The translations under genes were made by a program, and so were the position numbers. Under the pieces are notes generated by a model. That model did not search any database. It had not been told where the DNA came from and worked only from the letters and a program-made list of their open reading frames with translations. This document shows, one piece after another, positions 1 through 8,869 of a DNA stretch of 48,467 bases (the first letter of the stretch is position 1; the number at the start of each line of letters is the position of its first letter). The stretch comes from UBA11606 sp965243715 (GTDB taxonomy: Bacteria; Actinomycetota; Acidimicrobiia; Acidimicrobiales; Aldehydirespiratoraceae), in assembly GCA_965243715.1 (NCBI GenBank), contig CBDEVU010000004.1, positions 1 to 48,467 on the forward strand, written 5' to 3'.

Positions 1-1
1 G

Positions 2-106
2 ACTCCACAAGAAGCCCAGGACCACCACGCCGTACTTACCGCCGCGCTGAAGGCGGGAACGACCGGGCGCTCGGTGGCCGTCGAGTACGAAGCGGGTGCG
101 GGGTGA
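2..106 (+). CDS. 3' end of an unidentified gene (partial)
   Basis: An open frame enters from the left edge and codes for about 34 residues, ending at a TGA that overlaps the GTG start of the isomerase gene (GTGA, 103-106). The overlap shows it belongs to the same sugar operon. The visible tail (TAALKAGTTGRSVAVEYE region) resembles the C-terminus of Gfo/Idh/MocA-type sugar dehydrogenases, but too little is present to name it. Confidence 0.55.
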   Translation, partial: TPQEAQDHHAVLTAALKAGTTGRSVAVEYEAGAG

Positions 107-771
107 AACGTTCCGAGATCGAAGCGGCCATTGAGCAGGCAAGGGGCCTGCTAGGAGAGTTCCGGTGGACTTTGCCAGCCTGGGCCGATTGGGGACCTAG
201 CGACTATGCCGCGGCCCCCGAATTAGCCACTCATCTACACCGCCACCAGATGGGTTGGGACGTAACCGACTTCGGGTCCGATGATTTCCACGGGCAAGGG
301 TTGACCCTGTTTTGCCTGCGCAACGGCATCCAAAGCGACCAGACAACTCGACCCTACGCCGAGAAGTTGTTGTTCATCGGCGAAGGTCAAGAAACCCCCT
401 ACCATTGCCATCGGGTCAAACTCGAAGACATCATCAATCGCGGCGGTGGCGTGCTAATGGTCGAATTTCGTCGCCCTCCTGGCGCAACCAAAAGGACGGT
501 CACCGTGATCGTAGACGGCCGGGATCGCGAACTCGAAGTAGAAGAACCACTCCGACTTTTTCCCGGTCAAAGCGTAAGCATTCCCCGAGGGATTTACCAC
601 CGCTTTTATGCCGAACCCGGCGGGGGGTTCGTCCTCGGAGGCGAAGTTTCGCAGGTCAACGACGACACCACCGACAACTACTTCTGGGAACCACTTCGAC
701 GGTTCTCGTCGATCGAAGAGGACGTGACGACGCGGTACCCGCTATGGAACGAGGTAGGGCAACCCGCATGA
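103..771 (+). CDS. D-lyxose/D-mannose ketol-isomerase-like cupin
   Basis: The 222-residue protein has the single-cupin layout of the bacterial D-lyxose isomerase family, which interconverts aldoses and ketoses such as D-lyxose/D-xylulose or D-mannose/D-fructose in the cytoplasm. The likely metal ligands are visible: H101 and H103 in a YHCHRVKLED block, E108, and H166 in the PRGIYHRF strand. The GTG start overlaps the stop of the preceding gene, and its own stop overlaps the ATG of the PfkB kinase, so translation is coupled. The kinase, LacI regulator and sugar ABC transporter next door support a sugar-catabolic role. The exact substrate is not readable from sequence. Confidence 0.82.
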   Translation: MKRSEIEAAIEQARGLLGEFRWTLPAWADWGPSDYAAAPELATHLHRHQMGWDVTDFGSDDFHGQGLTLFCLRNGIQSDQTTRPYAEKLLFIGEGQETPYHCHRVKLEDIINRGGGVLMVEFRRPPGATKRTVTVIVDGRDRELEVEEPLRLFPGQSVSIPRGIYHRFYAEPGGGFVLGGEVSQVNDDTTDNYFWEPLRRFSSIEEDVTTRYPLWNEVGQPA

Positions 772-1775
772 CGCGGCGAACTACGCGGGGCGTGATCTGT
801 GCTGGGAACTGGATCGTCGACATGGTCCACGACATCGAGACTTGGCCCAACGAAAACGACCTGACCCGCATCCACGCCGAAACTGTCGGCGTCGGTGGTG
901 GCGCCGCTAACGTAATCACGGCGCTAGCCCGCTTGAACACCGGATTGCCGCTGATTCCAGTTGGGGCCATCGGTGCCGACGACCTAGCGAAGGTCATTAC
1001 CGGGCACTGCCACGACCTTGGACTGCCGATGGATTACCTCGTTAACAAGCCGTTTTCGTCCACGGCGGTCACCCATGTGATGTCGGTTCCGGGACACAGT
1101 CGGACATTTTTTTACCACGGCGGGGCGAACGACTGTCTAGAGGCAGCGGACTTCCCCGACGAATTGTTTCAGGCCAGCCAAGCCCGTGTCTTTTACTTGG
1201 GTTACCTCTTGTTACTTGGTTCGCTCGACCGTATCGATGTTGATGGTGTCTCCGACGCGGCCAAACTCCTCGCAAGAGCGCGCCAATCCGGAATGCTTAC
1301 GTGCGTTGACTTGGTTTCTTCGGACCAACCCGACGCGCCGACTGTGATCAAAGCGACCCTGCCCCACGTTGACTACCTGATAGCCAACGAAATCGAGGCC
1401 GCACGAGCTACCGCAACGTCCACTATCGACCACGCGGGGAGGGCGACACGAGACGGTCTGTTTGCCGCGTCGAGTGCCCTTTTGCGAGACGGTGTTCAGC
1501 GGGCGGTTATCCTCCACACCCCGACGCTGACCCTGTGGCACGAACGAGACGCCGAACCGGTCTGGGTCAAACCCGAACCGGTTCCGCCCGACGAAATTAT
1601 CAGCACTGTCGGGGCCGGCGATGCGTTCTGTGCCGGTGTACTACTCGGGCTACACGACGGTTGGGACCCTAAGCGGGCCCTCGAATTGGGGAATCTCATC
1701 GCCAAAGCCTCCTTGGCGGGTCGTACCGCGACCGATGCCATTGCCCCGTTGTCCACTCTGCTGTCCGGGGCCTAG
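768..1775 (+). CDS. PfkB/ribokinase-family sugar kinase
   Basis: This 335-residue protein is a PfkB-family carbohydrate kinase. The N-terminal glycine motif GGGAAN (about 43-48) and the C-terminal STVGAGDAFCAG signature with the catalytic base at about D285 are both present, and length is normal for the family. I start it at the ATG at 768, which overlaps the isomerase TGA (ATGA); the open frame continues upstream, but only as a shadow of the isomerase gene. It probably phosphorylates the ketose made by the isomerase or the sugar imported by the RbsABC-like transporter. Substrate specificity is inferred from context only. Confidence 0.85.
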   Translation: MTRRTTRGVICAGNWIVDMVHDIETWPNENDLTRIHAETVGVGGGAANVITALARLNTGLPLIPVGAIGADDLAKVITGHCHDLGLPMDYLVNKPFSSTAVTHVMSVPGHSRTFFYHGGANDCLEAADFPDELFQASQARVFYLGYLLLLGSLDRIDVDGVSDAAKLLARARQSGMLTCVDLVSSDQPDAPTVIKATLPHVDYLIANEIEAARATATSTIDHAGRATRDGLFAASSALLRDGVQRAVILHTPTLTLWHERDAEPVWVKPEPVPPDEIISTVGAGDAFCAGVLLGLHDGWDPKRALELGNLIAKASLAGRTATDAIAPLSTLLSGA

Positions 1776-1829
1776 CCGACGGTTCGCAATGCTAACGTGC
1801 CTACTAATGGTTCGAAAATCGGTGCCCCC

Positions 1830-2798
1830 ATGCGGGTGACTATGCGCGACGTGGCCGACCGTTCCGAGGTGAGCGTGATGACCGTCTCGCGGGTCTTGAA
1901 TGGGCAACCGGGGGTGTCGGCGGCAACGGTAAAGGCGGTCCAAGAAGCGGTGGAATCGGTGGGCTATCGCAAAAACGAACTCGCCCGCAGTCTGCGCCCC
2001 GGCCAGAAATCTCGCATGATCGCGTTGGTGATCGGCGACATCTCGAACCCCTTTTATGGCATACTTGCTCAAGCGATCGAGACCTACGCTCGGCTCGCCG
2101 GGTATGCCGTTGTGATCTATTCGACCAATGAAGATCCCGATCTTGAGCGTCGAGGAGTGAACGATCTGCTCGCTCGCCAAGTCGACGGGTTGATCTTGGT
2201 AACCTGCGACACCGACCACCAATATCTACGGTCGGATTTGAAGGCAGGGACGGCGCTAGTCTTCGTGGACCGACCCGCCGGCGATCTCGCCTGTGACACG
2301 GTACTCACCAACGACCGCGCCGGAGCCAACGCGGCGACTACGACTCTGATCGACCGAGGTCACACGCGGATCGGGTTTGTCGGCCACTACGAACACATCT
2401 ATACAGCGGTGGAGCGTCGTAGCGGTTTCGAAGAGGCCGTGCGAGTTCACGGACTATCCGCCGACCGTTGCGTGATGGGTATTCACACCCGACAAGAAGC
2501 CGAAGCTGCCGTCGACAAGTGGTTATCCGCTGATCCCGCCCCGACTGCCATTGTGGCGAGTAACAATGTAATTGCCGCGGGGGCGGCGGTTGTGAACGAG
2601 CGGCGGGGTCACCCGGTGGAGATCGCCGCATTCGATGTCCTGGCCGATTCGGCGAAGTTCATCACGGTCGGCTGTGACGTGGCGAAGATCGGACGGCGGG
2701 CGGCGGAGTTGCTCTTCGAACAAATCGCCGGCCCGCCGCGGGATCCCACCACTGAGATAATCGAAGTCGACGTCTCGGACTCTAGAAGCAACGCTTGA
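1830..2798 (+). CDS. LacI-family transcriptional regulator
   Basis: The protein (about 322 residues) begins with a LacI helix-turn-helix (MRDVADRSEVSVMTVSRVLNG) and hinge, followed by a periplasmic-binding-protein-like effector domain (IALVIGDISNPFYG, VDGLILV, IGFVGH). I prefer the ATG at 1830, which puts the HTH right at the N-terminus; an in-frame GTG at 1797 would add 11 residues of no family character. It sits between the kinase and the substrate-binding protein and is the obvious local regulator of this sugar module. A CG-centred palindrome typical of LacI-family operators lies just downstream, in front of the transporter genes. Confidence 0.88.
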   Translation: MRVTMRDVADRSEVSVMTVSRVLNGQPGVSAATVKAVQEAVESVGYRKNELARSLRPGQKSRMIALVIGDISNPFYGILAQAIETYARLAGYAVVIYSTNEDPDLERRGVNDLLARQVDGLILVTCDTDHQYLRSDLKAGTALVFVDRPAGDLACDTVLTNDRAGANAATTTLIDRGHTRIGFVGHYEHIYTAVERRSGFEEAVRVHGLSADRCVMGIHTRQEAEAAVDKWLSADPAPTAIVASNNVIAAGAAVVNERRGHPVEIAAFDVLADSAKFITVGCDVAKIGRRAAELLFEQIAGPPRDPTTEIIEVDVSDSRSNA

Positions 2799-2831
2799 TA
2801 AGGCAGCCTATCCCTCGTGGGAGGGGTACAT

Positions 2832-2861
2832 TTGACAGTTTATCGTTGAATGGTAACGTTA
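2832..2861 (+). promoter_or_regulatory. Promoter with candidate LacI-family operator
   Basis: TTGACA at 2832-2837 is a consensus -35 box. Sixteen bases later lies TAACGT (2854-2859), which can serve as a weak -10. It is embedded in the perfect CG-centred palindrome TAACGTTA (2854-2861), the type of site LacI-family proteins bind. A repressor here would cover the -10 of the transporter operon. The assignment rests on pattern and position only. Confidence 0.5.
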
Positions 2862-2914
2862 ACTATAGATGGGGGAGGCACTCTGTCTAAGATCAGCCTG
2901 GGAGGGTGACCAAC

Positions 2915-4903
2915 GTGAAGAATGTTCGAGGTTGGAGAAGGATTGTGGCTGCAATAGCGGCGCTACTGCTCGTGGCTGCGGCCTGCGGTGACGATAGCGA
3001 CCCCGGCTCAACTGAAGGCGATGGTGATTCGGCGCCTGCTTCCTCAGATGAGACTGAGGAGTCCGAGTCAAGCGATGCTGCCGGGAGCGGCGATGGCGGG
3101 AGCGCTAGCGTGGACGCGCCGGTGGATACGGATTTGACGATTGGGTTCTTGGCGGGTGTGGATGATCCGTTTTACATCACGATGCAGCGTGGAGCGGAGC
3201 GGGCTGCGGCTGCGTTGGGGGTGTCGTTGGAGGTGCAGATTCCGGCGGATTGGAATGTGACGGAGCAGACGCCGATTTTGGATGCGATGGCGGCTTCGGG
3301 TAATTTGGACTTTTTGTTCTTGGCTCCGGTGGATAAGGAGGCCATGGTTGCTCCGTTGGAGAATACGGGGTTGCCGTTTCTTACTGTCGATACGTTTATC
3401 GGTGATGGTGATTATGTGAATGGTCCGGTGACTTCGCCGTTGTCGTATATTGGTTCGGCTAACGAGGAGGGCGGTCGTTTGGCTTGTGAGGCGTTGATCG
3501 AGGCGATTGGTGGTTCGGGTAGTATTTATATCCAGAACGTGTTGCCGGGGATTTCGACGACGGATCAGCGTCAGGAGGGTTGCGAGGCGGCGATTGATGC
3601 GGCATCGGATGTGACTTTGGTGGGGGTTGATTTCAACGATAACGATCCGGCGAAGGCTGCGGCTCAAACTGAGGCGGCGCTGTTGGCTAACACGATTGAT
3701 GGGATTTTCGGGACGAATGTTTTCTCGGCTGAAGGTGCCGGGAACGTTGTGGCGAATCAGGGTGCGGCGGTGAAGGTGGTGGCCTTTGATGCTACGTCTC
3801 GGGCGATTGAGCTTTTGCGTGAGGGTGTGGTGAGTCACGTGATCGCTCAAAAGCCGGCTGATATGGGTTTTCAGGCGGTGATCCAAGCGGTCGCGTACCT
3901 CAACGGGGTTCAGTCGATCCCGCCGCGAGTTCAGACCGGTTATCAGGTGATGACCATCGACAACGTCGACGATCCCGCCGTCGCCCAATACATCTACAGT
4001 GATGCTGCGGCCGCGCCGGTGGATACGGATTTGACGATTGGGTTTTTGGCGGGTGTGGATGATCCGTTTTACATCACGATGCAGCGTGGAGCGGAGCGGG
4101 CTGCGGCTGCGTTGGGGGTGTCGTTGGAGGTGCAGATTCCGGCGGATTGGAATGTGACGGAGCAGACGCCGATTTTGGATGCGATGGCGGCTTCGGGTAA
4201 TTTGGACTTTTTGTTCTTGGCTCCGGTGGATAAGGAGGCCATGGTTGCTCCGTTGGAGAATACGGGGTTGCCGTTTCTTACTGTCGATACGTTTATCGGT
4301 GATGGTGATTATGTGAATGGTCCGGTGACTTCGCCGTTGTCGTATATTGGTTCGGCTAACGAGGAGGGCGGTCGTTTGGCTTGTGAGGCGTTGATCGAGG
4401 CGATTGGTGGTTCGGGTAGTATTTATATCCAGAACGTGTTGCCGGGGATTTCGACGACGGATCAGCGTCAGGAGGGTTGCGAGGCGGCGATTGATGCGGC
4501 ATCGGATGTGACTTTGGTGGGGGTTGATTTCAACGATAACGATCCGGCGAAGGCTGCGGCTCAAACTGAGGCGGCGCTGTTGGCTAACACGATTGATGGG
4601 ATTTTCGGGACGAATGTTTTCTCGGCTGAAGGTGCCGGGAACGTTGTGGCGAATCAGGGTGCGGCGGTGAAGGTGGTGGCCTTTGATGCTACGTCTCGGG
4701 CGATTGAGCTTTTGCGTGAGGGTGTGGTGAGTCACGTGATCGCTCAAAAGCCGGCTGATATGGGTTTTCAGGCGGTTATCCAAGCGGTCGCGTACCTCAA
4801 CGGGGTTCAGTCGATCCCGCCGCGAGTTCAGACCGGTTATCAGGTGATGACCATCGACAACGTCGACGATCCAGCCGTCGCCCAATACATCTACACCGGC
4901 TAA
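2915..4903 (+). CDS. Sugar ABC transporter binding lipoprotein with two tandem binding domains
   Basis: A type I (ribose/galactose-class) substrate-binding lipoprotein. A signal peptide ends in a lipobox LLVAAAC with the lipid-attached Cys about residue 24 from this start. An acidic Ser/Asp/Glu linker follows, then two almost identical ~290-residue periplasmic binding domains (each opening PVDTDLTIGFLAGVDDPFY) joined by a short Ala-rich linker. The GTG at 2915 is chosen because GGGAGGG at 2900-2906 is a well-spaced ribosome site; an upstream in-frame GTG at 2906 is inside that site. Permease and ATPase follow at once. Family members normally have one domain; two fused receptors per lipoprotein may raise local capture. 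Codon use in the duplicated part is strikingly G/T-ending and differs from neighbours. Confidence 0.88.
   Translation: MKNVRGWRRIVAAIAALLLVAAACGDDSDPGSTEGDGDSAPASSDETEESESSDAAGSGDGGSASVDAPVDTDLTIGFLAGVDDPFYITMQRGAERAAAALGVSLEVQIPADWNVTEQTPILDAMAASGNLDFLFLAPVDKEAMVAPLENTGLPFLTVDTFIGDGDYVNGPVTSPLSYIGSANEEGGRLACEALIEAIGGSGSIYIQNVLPGISTTDQRQEGCEAAIDAASDVTLVGVDFNDNDPAKAAAQTEAALLANTIDGIFGTNVFSAEGAGNVVANQGAAVKVVAFDATSRAIELLREGVVSHVIAQKPADMGFQAVIQAVAYLNGVQSIPPRVQTGYQVMTIDNVDDPAVAQYIYSDAAAAPVDTDLTIGFLAGVDDPFYITMQRGAERAAAALGVSLEVQIPADWNVTEQTPILDAMAASGNLDFLFLAPVDKEAMVAPLENTGLPFLTVDTFIGDGDYVNGPVTSPLSYIGSANEEGGRLACEALIEAIGGSGSIYIQNVLPGISTTDQRQEGCEAAIDAASDVTLVGVDFNDNDPAKAAAQTEAALLANTIDGIFGTNVFSAEGAGNVVANQGAAVKVVAFDATSRAIELLREGVVSHVIAQKPADMGFQAVIQAVAYLNGVQSIPPRVQTGYQVMTIDNVDDPAVAQYIYTG
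3116..4895 (+). repeat. 897-bp in-frame tandem duplication inside the binding-protein gene
   Basis: Unit 1 (3116-3998) and unit 2 (4013-4895) have a period of exactly 897 bp (299 codons). Reading them side by side I find about three substitutions (ttc/ttt near 3148, gtg/gtt near 3884, ccc/cca near 3974). The bridge between them encodes SDAAAAP and is not a copy of either flank, so this is not a simple read-level stutter. The first ~760 bp of each unit use ttg, gcg, gtg, ggg, gat and aat codons heavily; the last ~110 bp return to the ctc/gcc/atc style of the neighbourhood. Confidence 0.93.
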
Positions 4904-4912
4904 GTTCAACCA

Positions 4913-5950
4913 ATGACGGAACCCGCTCACCACGCGAACACGCCAGGTGAGTCGCAGGCAACGCGTGCCCTTCTTTGGCGGGTTTGGCCTGCTGTGTTTC
5001 TGGTCGTCATGTTCGTATCGTTTGCTGTCGCGGCCCACGTCCGCAGCGATGCGAACATGTTCGGCCAGCGCAGCATCCAAGGCATCTTGATGTTCACCAC
5101 CTTGATTTTGCTGCTCGCCGCGGCGGAGACCTTTGTGGTCTTGACCGCGGGAATTGATCTCTCAGTGGGTTTCATTCTGGGCCTCTCGTCTGTCCTGTGT
5201 GCTCTGGCGATGCGTGAACTGTTCGAAGCAGGGTGGCCCTCGGGTGCTGTCGTGGTGGCGGGAGTTCTCGTCGCCCTTGTGGCCGGAGCAGCCTCAGGGT
5301 CGGTCAACGGCGTTCTTGTTGCCAAAGTCAACGTGCCCTCGTTCATCGCGACGCTAGGCATGGGCGGAATCGTCTTCGGGGTGGCTTTGCTCGCATCAGG
5401 GGGCAACTCCGTCGCGGGCCTGCCTCCTTACGTTGGTCGGTTCGGAAATCGCTTCGTCTTTGAAGGCCAGGGTTTGATCCCCGTGCTGGTCGTGTTCACC
5501 GCCGTAGCGGTCGGCCTAGTGTGGTTCGTCCTCGCCCGGACCCAATTCGGCCGTCACATTTACGCTTTCGGGGGCAGTCCGGAGGCCGCGAAACGCTCCG
5601 GTATAAACGTCGACCGGTTACTAATCAAGGTGTACGCGTTGGCGGGGGCACTGGCTGGCTTCGGTGGCGCGCTGTTTACCTTGCGTTTCGCCTCCGGGAA
5701 CGCCCGAGCCGGAGAGACACTGCTCTTGACCTCTATCGCCGCGGTGGTCATCGGCGGGGCCAGCCTTTTTGGCGGTGAGGGCCGCATGTCGGGCACCATA
5801 ATCGGGGCGCTAACCGTGGCCACGATTGACTTCGGGCTGGTCATCAACAGTGTCGAACCGTACTGGCAGTGGATCGCAGTTGGTCTGGTAGTTATCTTGT
5901 CGGTGGTTATCGACCAAGTCGGGGCCGGTCGCCGCGAGGGGGTGCCATGA
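4913..5950 (+). CDS. Sugar ABC transporter permease (RbsC type)
   Basis: A 345-residue inner-membrane permease of the ribose/xylose BPD_transp_2 family. About eight to ten hydrophobic segments are visible, with the typical ETFVVLTAGIDLSVG motif near residue 70-85, NGVLVAKVNVPSFIATLGMGG in the middle, and AVVIGGASLFGGEG near the C-terminus. It lies 9 bp after the binding protein and overlaps the ATPase start (ATGA), so the three form one importer. The substrate is probably the sugar used by the upstream isomerase and kinase. Confidence 0.9.
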   Translation: MTEPAHHANTPGESQATRALLWRVWPAVFLVVMFVSFAVAAHVRSDANMFGQRSIQGILMFTTLILLLAAAETFVVLTAGIDLSVGFILGLSSVLCALAMRELFEAGWPSGAVVVAGVLVALVAGAASGSVNGVLVAKVNVPSFIATLGMGGIVFGVALLASGGNSVAGLPPYVGRFGNRFVFEGQGLIPVLVVFTAVAVGLVWFVLARTQFGRHIYAFGGSPEAAKRSGINVDRLLIKVYALAGALAGFGGALFTLRFASGNARAGETLLLTSIAAVVIGGASLFGGEGRMSGTIIGALTVATIDFGLVINSVEPYWQWIAVGLVVILSVVIDQVGAGRREGVP

Positions 5951-6735
5951 ACACTCCATTTCTGCGCGTTGACCAACTCACCAAGCGGTTCGGCGGGTTG
6001 CTAGCTTGCGACCGGATCTCCTTTGCCGTGCATAGCGGCGAGGTCGTCGGGCTACTCGGTGACAACGGGGCAGGGAAGTCGACTCTCGTCAAGATGATCT
6101 CGGGCGCCCATCGGCCAACGTCGGGCCAGGTGGTGGTGGACGGTCACCCAGTGGAGATTCATACGCCCGCCGATTCGCGGGCCCTGGGGATCGAGATGAT
6201 CTATCAGGACCTCGCCCTCGCCGACAATCTCGACCCCGGGGCCAACATCTTTCTCGGTCGCGAACGTTTGCGTAAACGGCTCGGCGGTCTGGTAAAGACA
6301 GTGGACAACGCCTATCAAGCCAGCGAAGCCGAAGCGGTCCTGACCAAGTTGGACATCCTCGTGCCGTCGATGCATCGGCCTATCCGAGCCATGTCCGGGG
6401 GACAACGCCAAGCCATAGCCATCGCCCGCTCTATCTACTGGAAGGCTCGGATGATGATAATGGACGAGCCAACAGCGGCTCTCGGCGTCCCCGAACAGCG
6501 AAAGGTTCGTGAGCTCATCACGACACTAAAGAGCCAAGGGGTTCCTGTTGTCATCGTGTCGCACAATATGCAAGACGTGTTCGCCGTCGCCGATCGAGTA
6601 GTGATCCTGCGCCAGGGAGCAGTCGTTGGCAATCTCGCCACTGATCAGACCAACGAAGAAGAAGTCGTTGGCTACATGGTGGGTTCCCTTGGCGAACCCC
6701 AATTCGACCCGTTGCCCACTAGCGACACCGTTTAG
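5947..6735 (+). CDS. Sugar ABC transporter ATP-binding protein
   Basis: A 262-residue single ABC domain like the N-terminal half of RbsA/XylG. Walker A is GDNGAGKST, the signature is MSGGQRQAIAIAR, Walker B/D-loop is MIMDEPTAALG and the switch His is in IVSHNM. The ATG at 5947 overlaps the permease stop; the upstream open extension lies inside the permease gene. Many RbsA proteins carry two ABC domains; here only one is present, so the functional ATPase would be a homodimer. The gene ends convergent with, and overlapping by 4 bp, the reverse-strand dual-OB gene. Confidence 0.9.
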   Translation: MNTPFLRVDQLTKRFGGLLACDRISFAVHSGEVVGLLGDNGAGKSTLVKMISGAHRPTSGQVVVDGHPVEIHTPADSRALGIEMIYQDLALADNLDPGANIFLGRERLRKRLGGLVKTVDNAYQASEAEAVLTKLDILVPSMHRPIRAMSGGQRQAIAIARSIYWKARMMIMDEPTAALGVPEQRKVRELITTLKSQGVPVVIVSHNMQDVFAVADRVVILRQGAVVGNLATDQTNEEEVVGYMVGSLGEPQFDPLPTSDTV

Positions 6736-7595
6736 GTAGTGTCGGAAGGGATCACCGCGGCGATGAGTAGCCAGTGGGCATGATTGAAGAGGGTCCCCAA
6801 ACTGATAGTCAGCAACCAGCGGCCTTCGCGTTGAACCGCTGAGCCCGCCCCAAGGTCTAGTTCGTTTCGGAAATCGAGATCGGTTATGGGAAATTTGCGG
6901 TGATCGATCTTGTTGAGCCGGAAATCAGTTCGCCATTTCCCCTCATTGTCTTGGTAGAACTTCGGTGCGTCGACTTCGTAGAGGGCGATCGATTTGCTTA
7001 GTCCGCGTGAGGCTTTGGCCTCGTCGATCCTCCTACGACCACTTAGGTCGAAGACCGTTCGCGAGGGGTCGGTCACCGAACGGAGACGGTGCGAAATGTC
7101 GGCCGGTTTGAGCACATCCACGAGTTGGATAGGCGCTCCCCCGAGAGCATAGTTTTCGGGCTGGGCTGGTTCTGGGACCGGGTCGGTTAGCTCGACGCGG
7201 ATGACATCGAGCGGTTTAATAGATCGACGGCATCGCCCAGTCGCAACACTAGCCCGGCGCTTCGGGACTTCTCCAGTTGTGGTCCCTGGATCAACGGGAC
7301 GGATCCAGGTCTTGAGATCGGGCCACGTCAATCCAGCCAAGCATCGCCCGCCGTGCTTGTAAGAGTTAGCGAGGCAGAGTATCTCGGTGGAGCCCCCCAA
7401 CCGATCGCGGCCAACTTCCTTGTCGAATCTTTGCTCTGCCATCAACCTAAGTAACCGTTCTTCGTGTTCGTCGCAGGGTAGACCGTTCTGGGAATAGGCG
7501 CCATCGCGGCTAGCGTCCGAGTCGAGAACATTGCCGTGGTAGTCAGCGGAGATCTGCAGGAACCGCTCCGATGCCACCGACCACCCCACCGCCAA
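6732..7595 (-). CDS. Dual-OB-domain-like protein
   Basis: A 287-residue cytoplasmic protein. From about residue 72 it reads ILCLANSYKHGGRCLAG, then TWIRPVD, a run of ELTDPVPEPAQPENY, and later strand-rich segments. That pattern matches my recollection of the dual-OB-containing domain of bacterial proteins of unknown function, often found near nucleic-acid-processing or defence genes. The first ~60 residues (DYHGNVLD, GLPCDEHEERLLRLMAEQ) are a separate piece I do not recognise; starts at Met52 are possible. It is isolated on the minus strand between two plus-strand transport operons. Function unknown; family assignment is moderate. Confidence 0.6.
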   Translation of the reverse strand: MAVGWSVASERFLQISADYHGNVLDSDASRDGAYSQNGLPCDEHEERLLRLMAEQRFDKEVGRDRLGGSTEILCLANSYKHGGRCLAGLTWPDLKTWIRPVDPGTTTGEVPKRRASVATGRCRRSIKPLDVIRVELTDPVPEPAQPENYALGGAPIQLVDVLKPADISHRLRSVTDPSRTVFDLSGRRRIDEAKASRGLSKSIALYEVDAPKFYQDNEGKWRTDFRLNKIDHRKFPITDLDFRNELDLGAGSAVQREGRWLLTISLGTLFNHAHWLLIAAVIPSDTT

Positions 7596-7681
7596 GCCGC
7601 AACATCACGCTGGGCCGCTGATAAAAGTAGCCCTCGGGTATATGCCATGATGAGCCACCAGTACGAAAAGGGGTTCCCACT

Positions 7682-8860
7682 ATGAAGGTCAAGTATCTGG
7701 CCACATTGTTCGGACTCGTTCTCTTATTGGCCGCCGCCTGTGGGAGCGACGATGGGAGCAGTCCCGGTGGAGCAGCCGGTGGTGAGCCGATCAAGATCGG
7801 AATCATTGCGGATCTGTCGGGCCCATTCACGACCTACGGCACGAGCCTCGCCAACAGCGCCACACTCGCCATAAATGAGATCAACGAGGACGGAGGAATC
7901 GCCTGGCGCCAGATTGAGGTGATCGTCGAAGACATCCAAACCGATGTCTCGATCACCGTTGACAAGGCGCGGAAGCTAACCGAGAGCGACAACGTCGACC
8001 TTGTCATAGGCCCCATTGGCTCCGACGCCAACGACGCCGCGTTTCAAGCGGTAGCGGTTGACGCTGGCCGTCTGCTCTTTTACCCCGAGACCTACGAAGG
8101 CGGGAAGTGCCACGTCAATTTCTTCTCGTTCGGTGCGGTACCCGCCCAGCAAGTCCGGCCCTTGATCCCGATCCTCCAAGATGAATACGGACCCAACGTG
8201 ATGCTCTTTGGCGCGGACTACGTATGGCCGCAACGAACCTTCGAGATCGCCAAACCAATCATCGCCGAGAATGGCGGCACCGTGGTGAGCGAACTCTACC
8301 TGCCGCTTGTTGCCGATGACTTCACTGAGTTCGTAACCGCCGTCCGTGACACCGAACCCGATTATATTTTGTCGCTGTACCCCGCGGTATGGGGTCCCGC
8401 CCTGAAGGCGCTAGACGACGCGGGCTTGCTAACTGACGATCTCGGCATTGGGACTACCTTCCTCGGCGATCCGGACCTTCCCGGCGTTGGTGAACTGGCG
8501 GCCGGTGACTACACCGCGTTACCGTTCTTCACCGCGGTGGCAGGCGAAGCGGCCCAAGAGTATCTGGCCGACTACACCGCGGCATTCGGCGGTATCCCGT
8601 CGGGCGGCGAAGGAGTTGGTGCCTACAACGCTGTCTACATGTACAAAGCGGCGGTCGAAGCGGCGGGAAGTACCGACCCCGCGGCGGTGAGTTCGGCCCT
8701 TGTCGGTTTGTCGTTCGATGGACCCACCGGTTCGGTCACTATGGACGACTCCCACCATCTACGTCAGACCATCAACTTGGTGAAGGCCAACGACGCCGGC
8801 GAGTACGAGTTCGTAACCAGTTTCGCCGATCAGGACCCCGAAGAGTCAACCTGTAGCTAG
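7682..8860 (+). CDS. Branched-chain/urea/amide-type ABC transporter binding lipoprotein
   Basis: A 392-residue lipoprotein: signal peptide with lipobox LLAAAC (Cys20), short Gly/Ser linker, then a type I periplasmic binding fold (IKIGIIADLSGPFTTYG, GPIGSDANDAA, PETYEGGKC). The YEGGKC...NFFSFGAVPAQQ stretch is closest in character to UrtA/AmiC-like urea or short-chain amide receptors rather than LivJ. It heads a five-gene operon in which the following genes overlap or are separated by under 10 bp. The neighbouring remnant of a cysteine hydrolase fits an amide or carbamoyl substrate, but this is inference. Confidence 0.87.
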   Translation: MKVKYLATLFGLVLLLAAACGSDDGSSPGGAAGGEPIKIGIIADLSGPFTTYGTSLANSATLAINEINEDGGIAWRQIEVIVEDIQTDVSITVDKARKLTESDNVDLVIGPIGSDANDAAFQAVAVDAGRLLFYPETYEGGKCHVNFFSFGAVPAQQVRPLIPILQDEYGPNVMLFGADYVWPQRTFEIAKPIIAENGGTVVSELYLPLVADDFTEFVTAVRDTEPDYILSLYPAVWGPALKALDDAGLLTDDLGIGTTFLGDPDLPGVGELAAGDYTALPFFTAVAGEAAQEYLADYTAAFGGIPSGGEGVGAYNAVYMYKAAVEAAGSTDPAAVSSALVGLSFDGPTGSVTMDDSHHLRQTINLVKANDAGEYEFVTSFADQDPEESTCS

Positions 8861-8869
8861 TTTTGGCCG

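Noticed and set aside
312..767. N-terminal extension of the PfkB kinase
   Set aside because: It lies wholly inside the isomerase gene, is Arg-rich, and the ATGA overlap at 768 gives a proper start and normal family length.
3068..5080. A 670-codon open frame on the minus strand opposite the binding-protein gene
   Set aside because: It is itself a perfect duplication, rich in Arg/His, with no family character. It is the shadow of G/T-ending codons in the real plus-strand gene.
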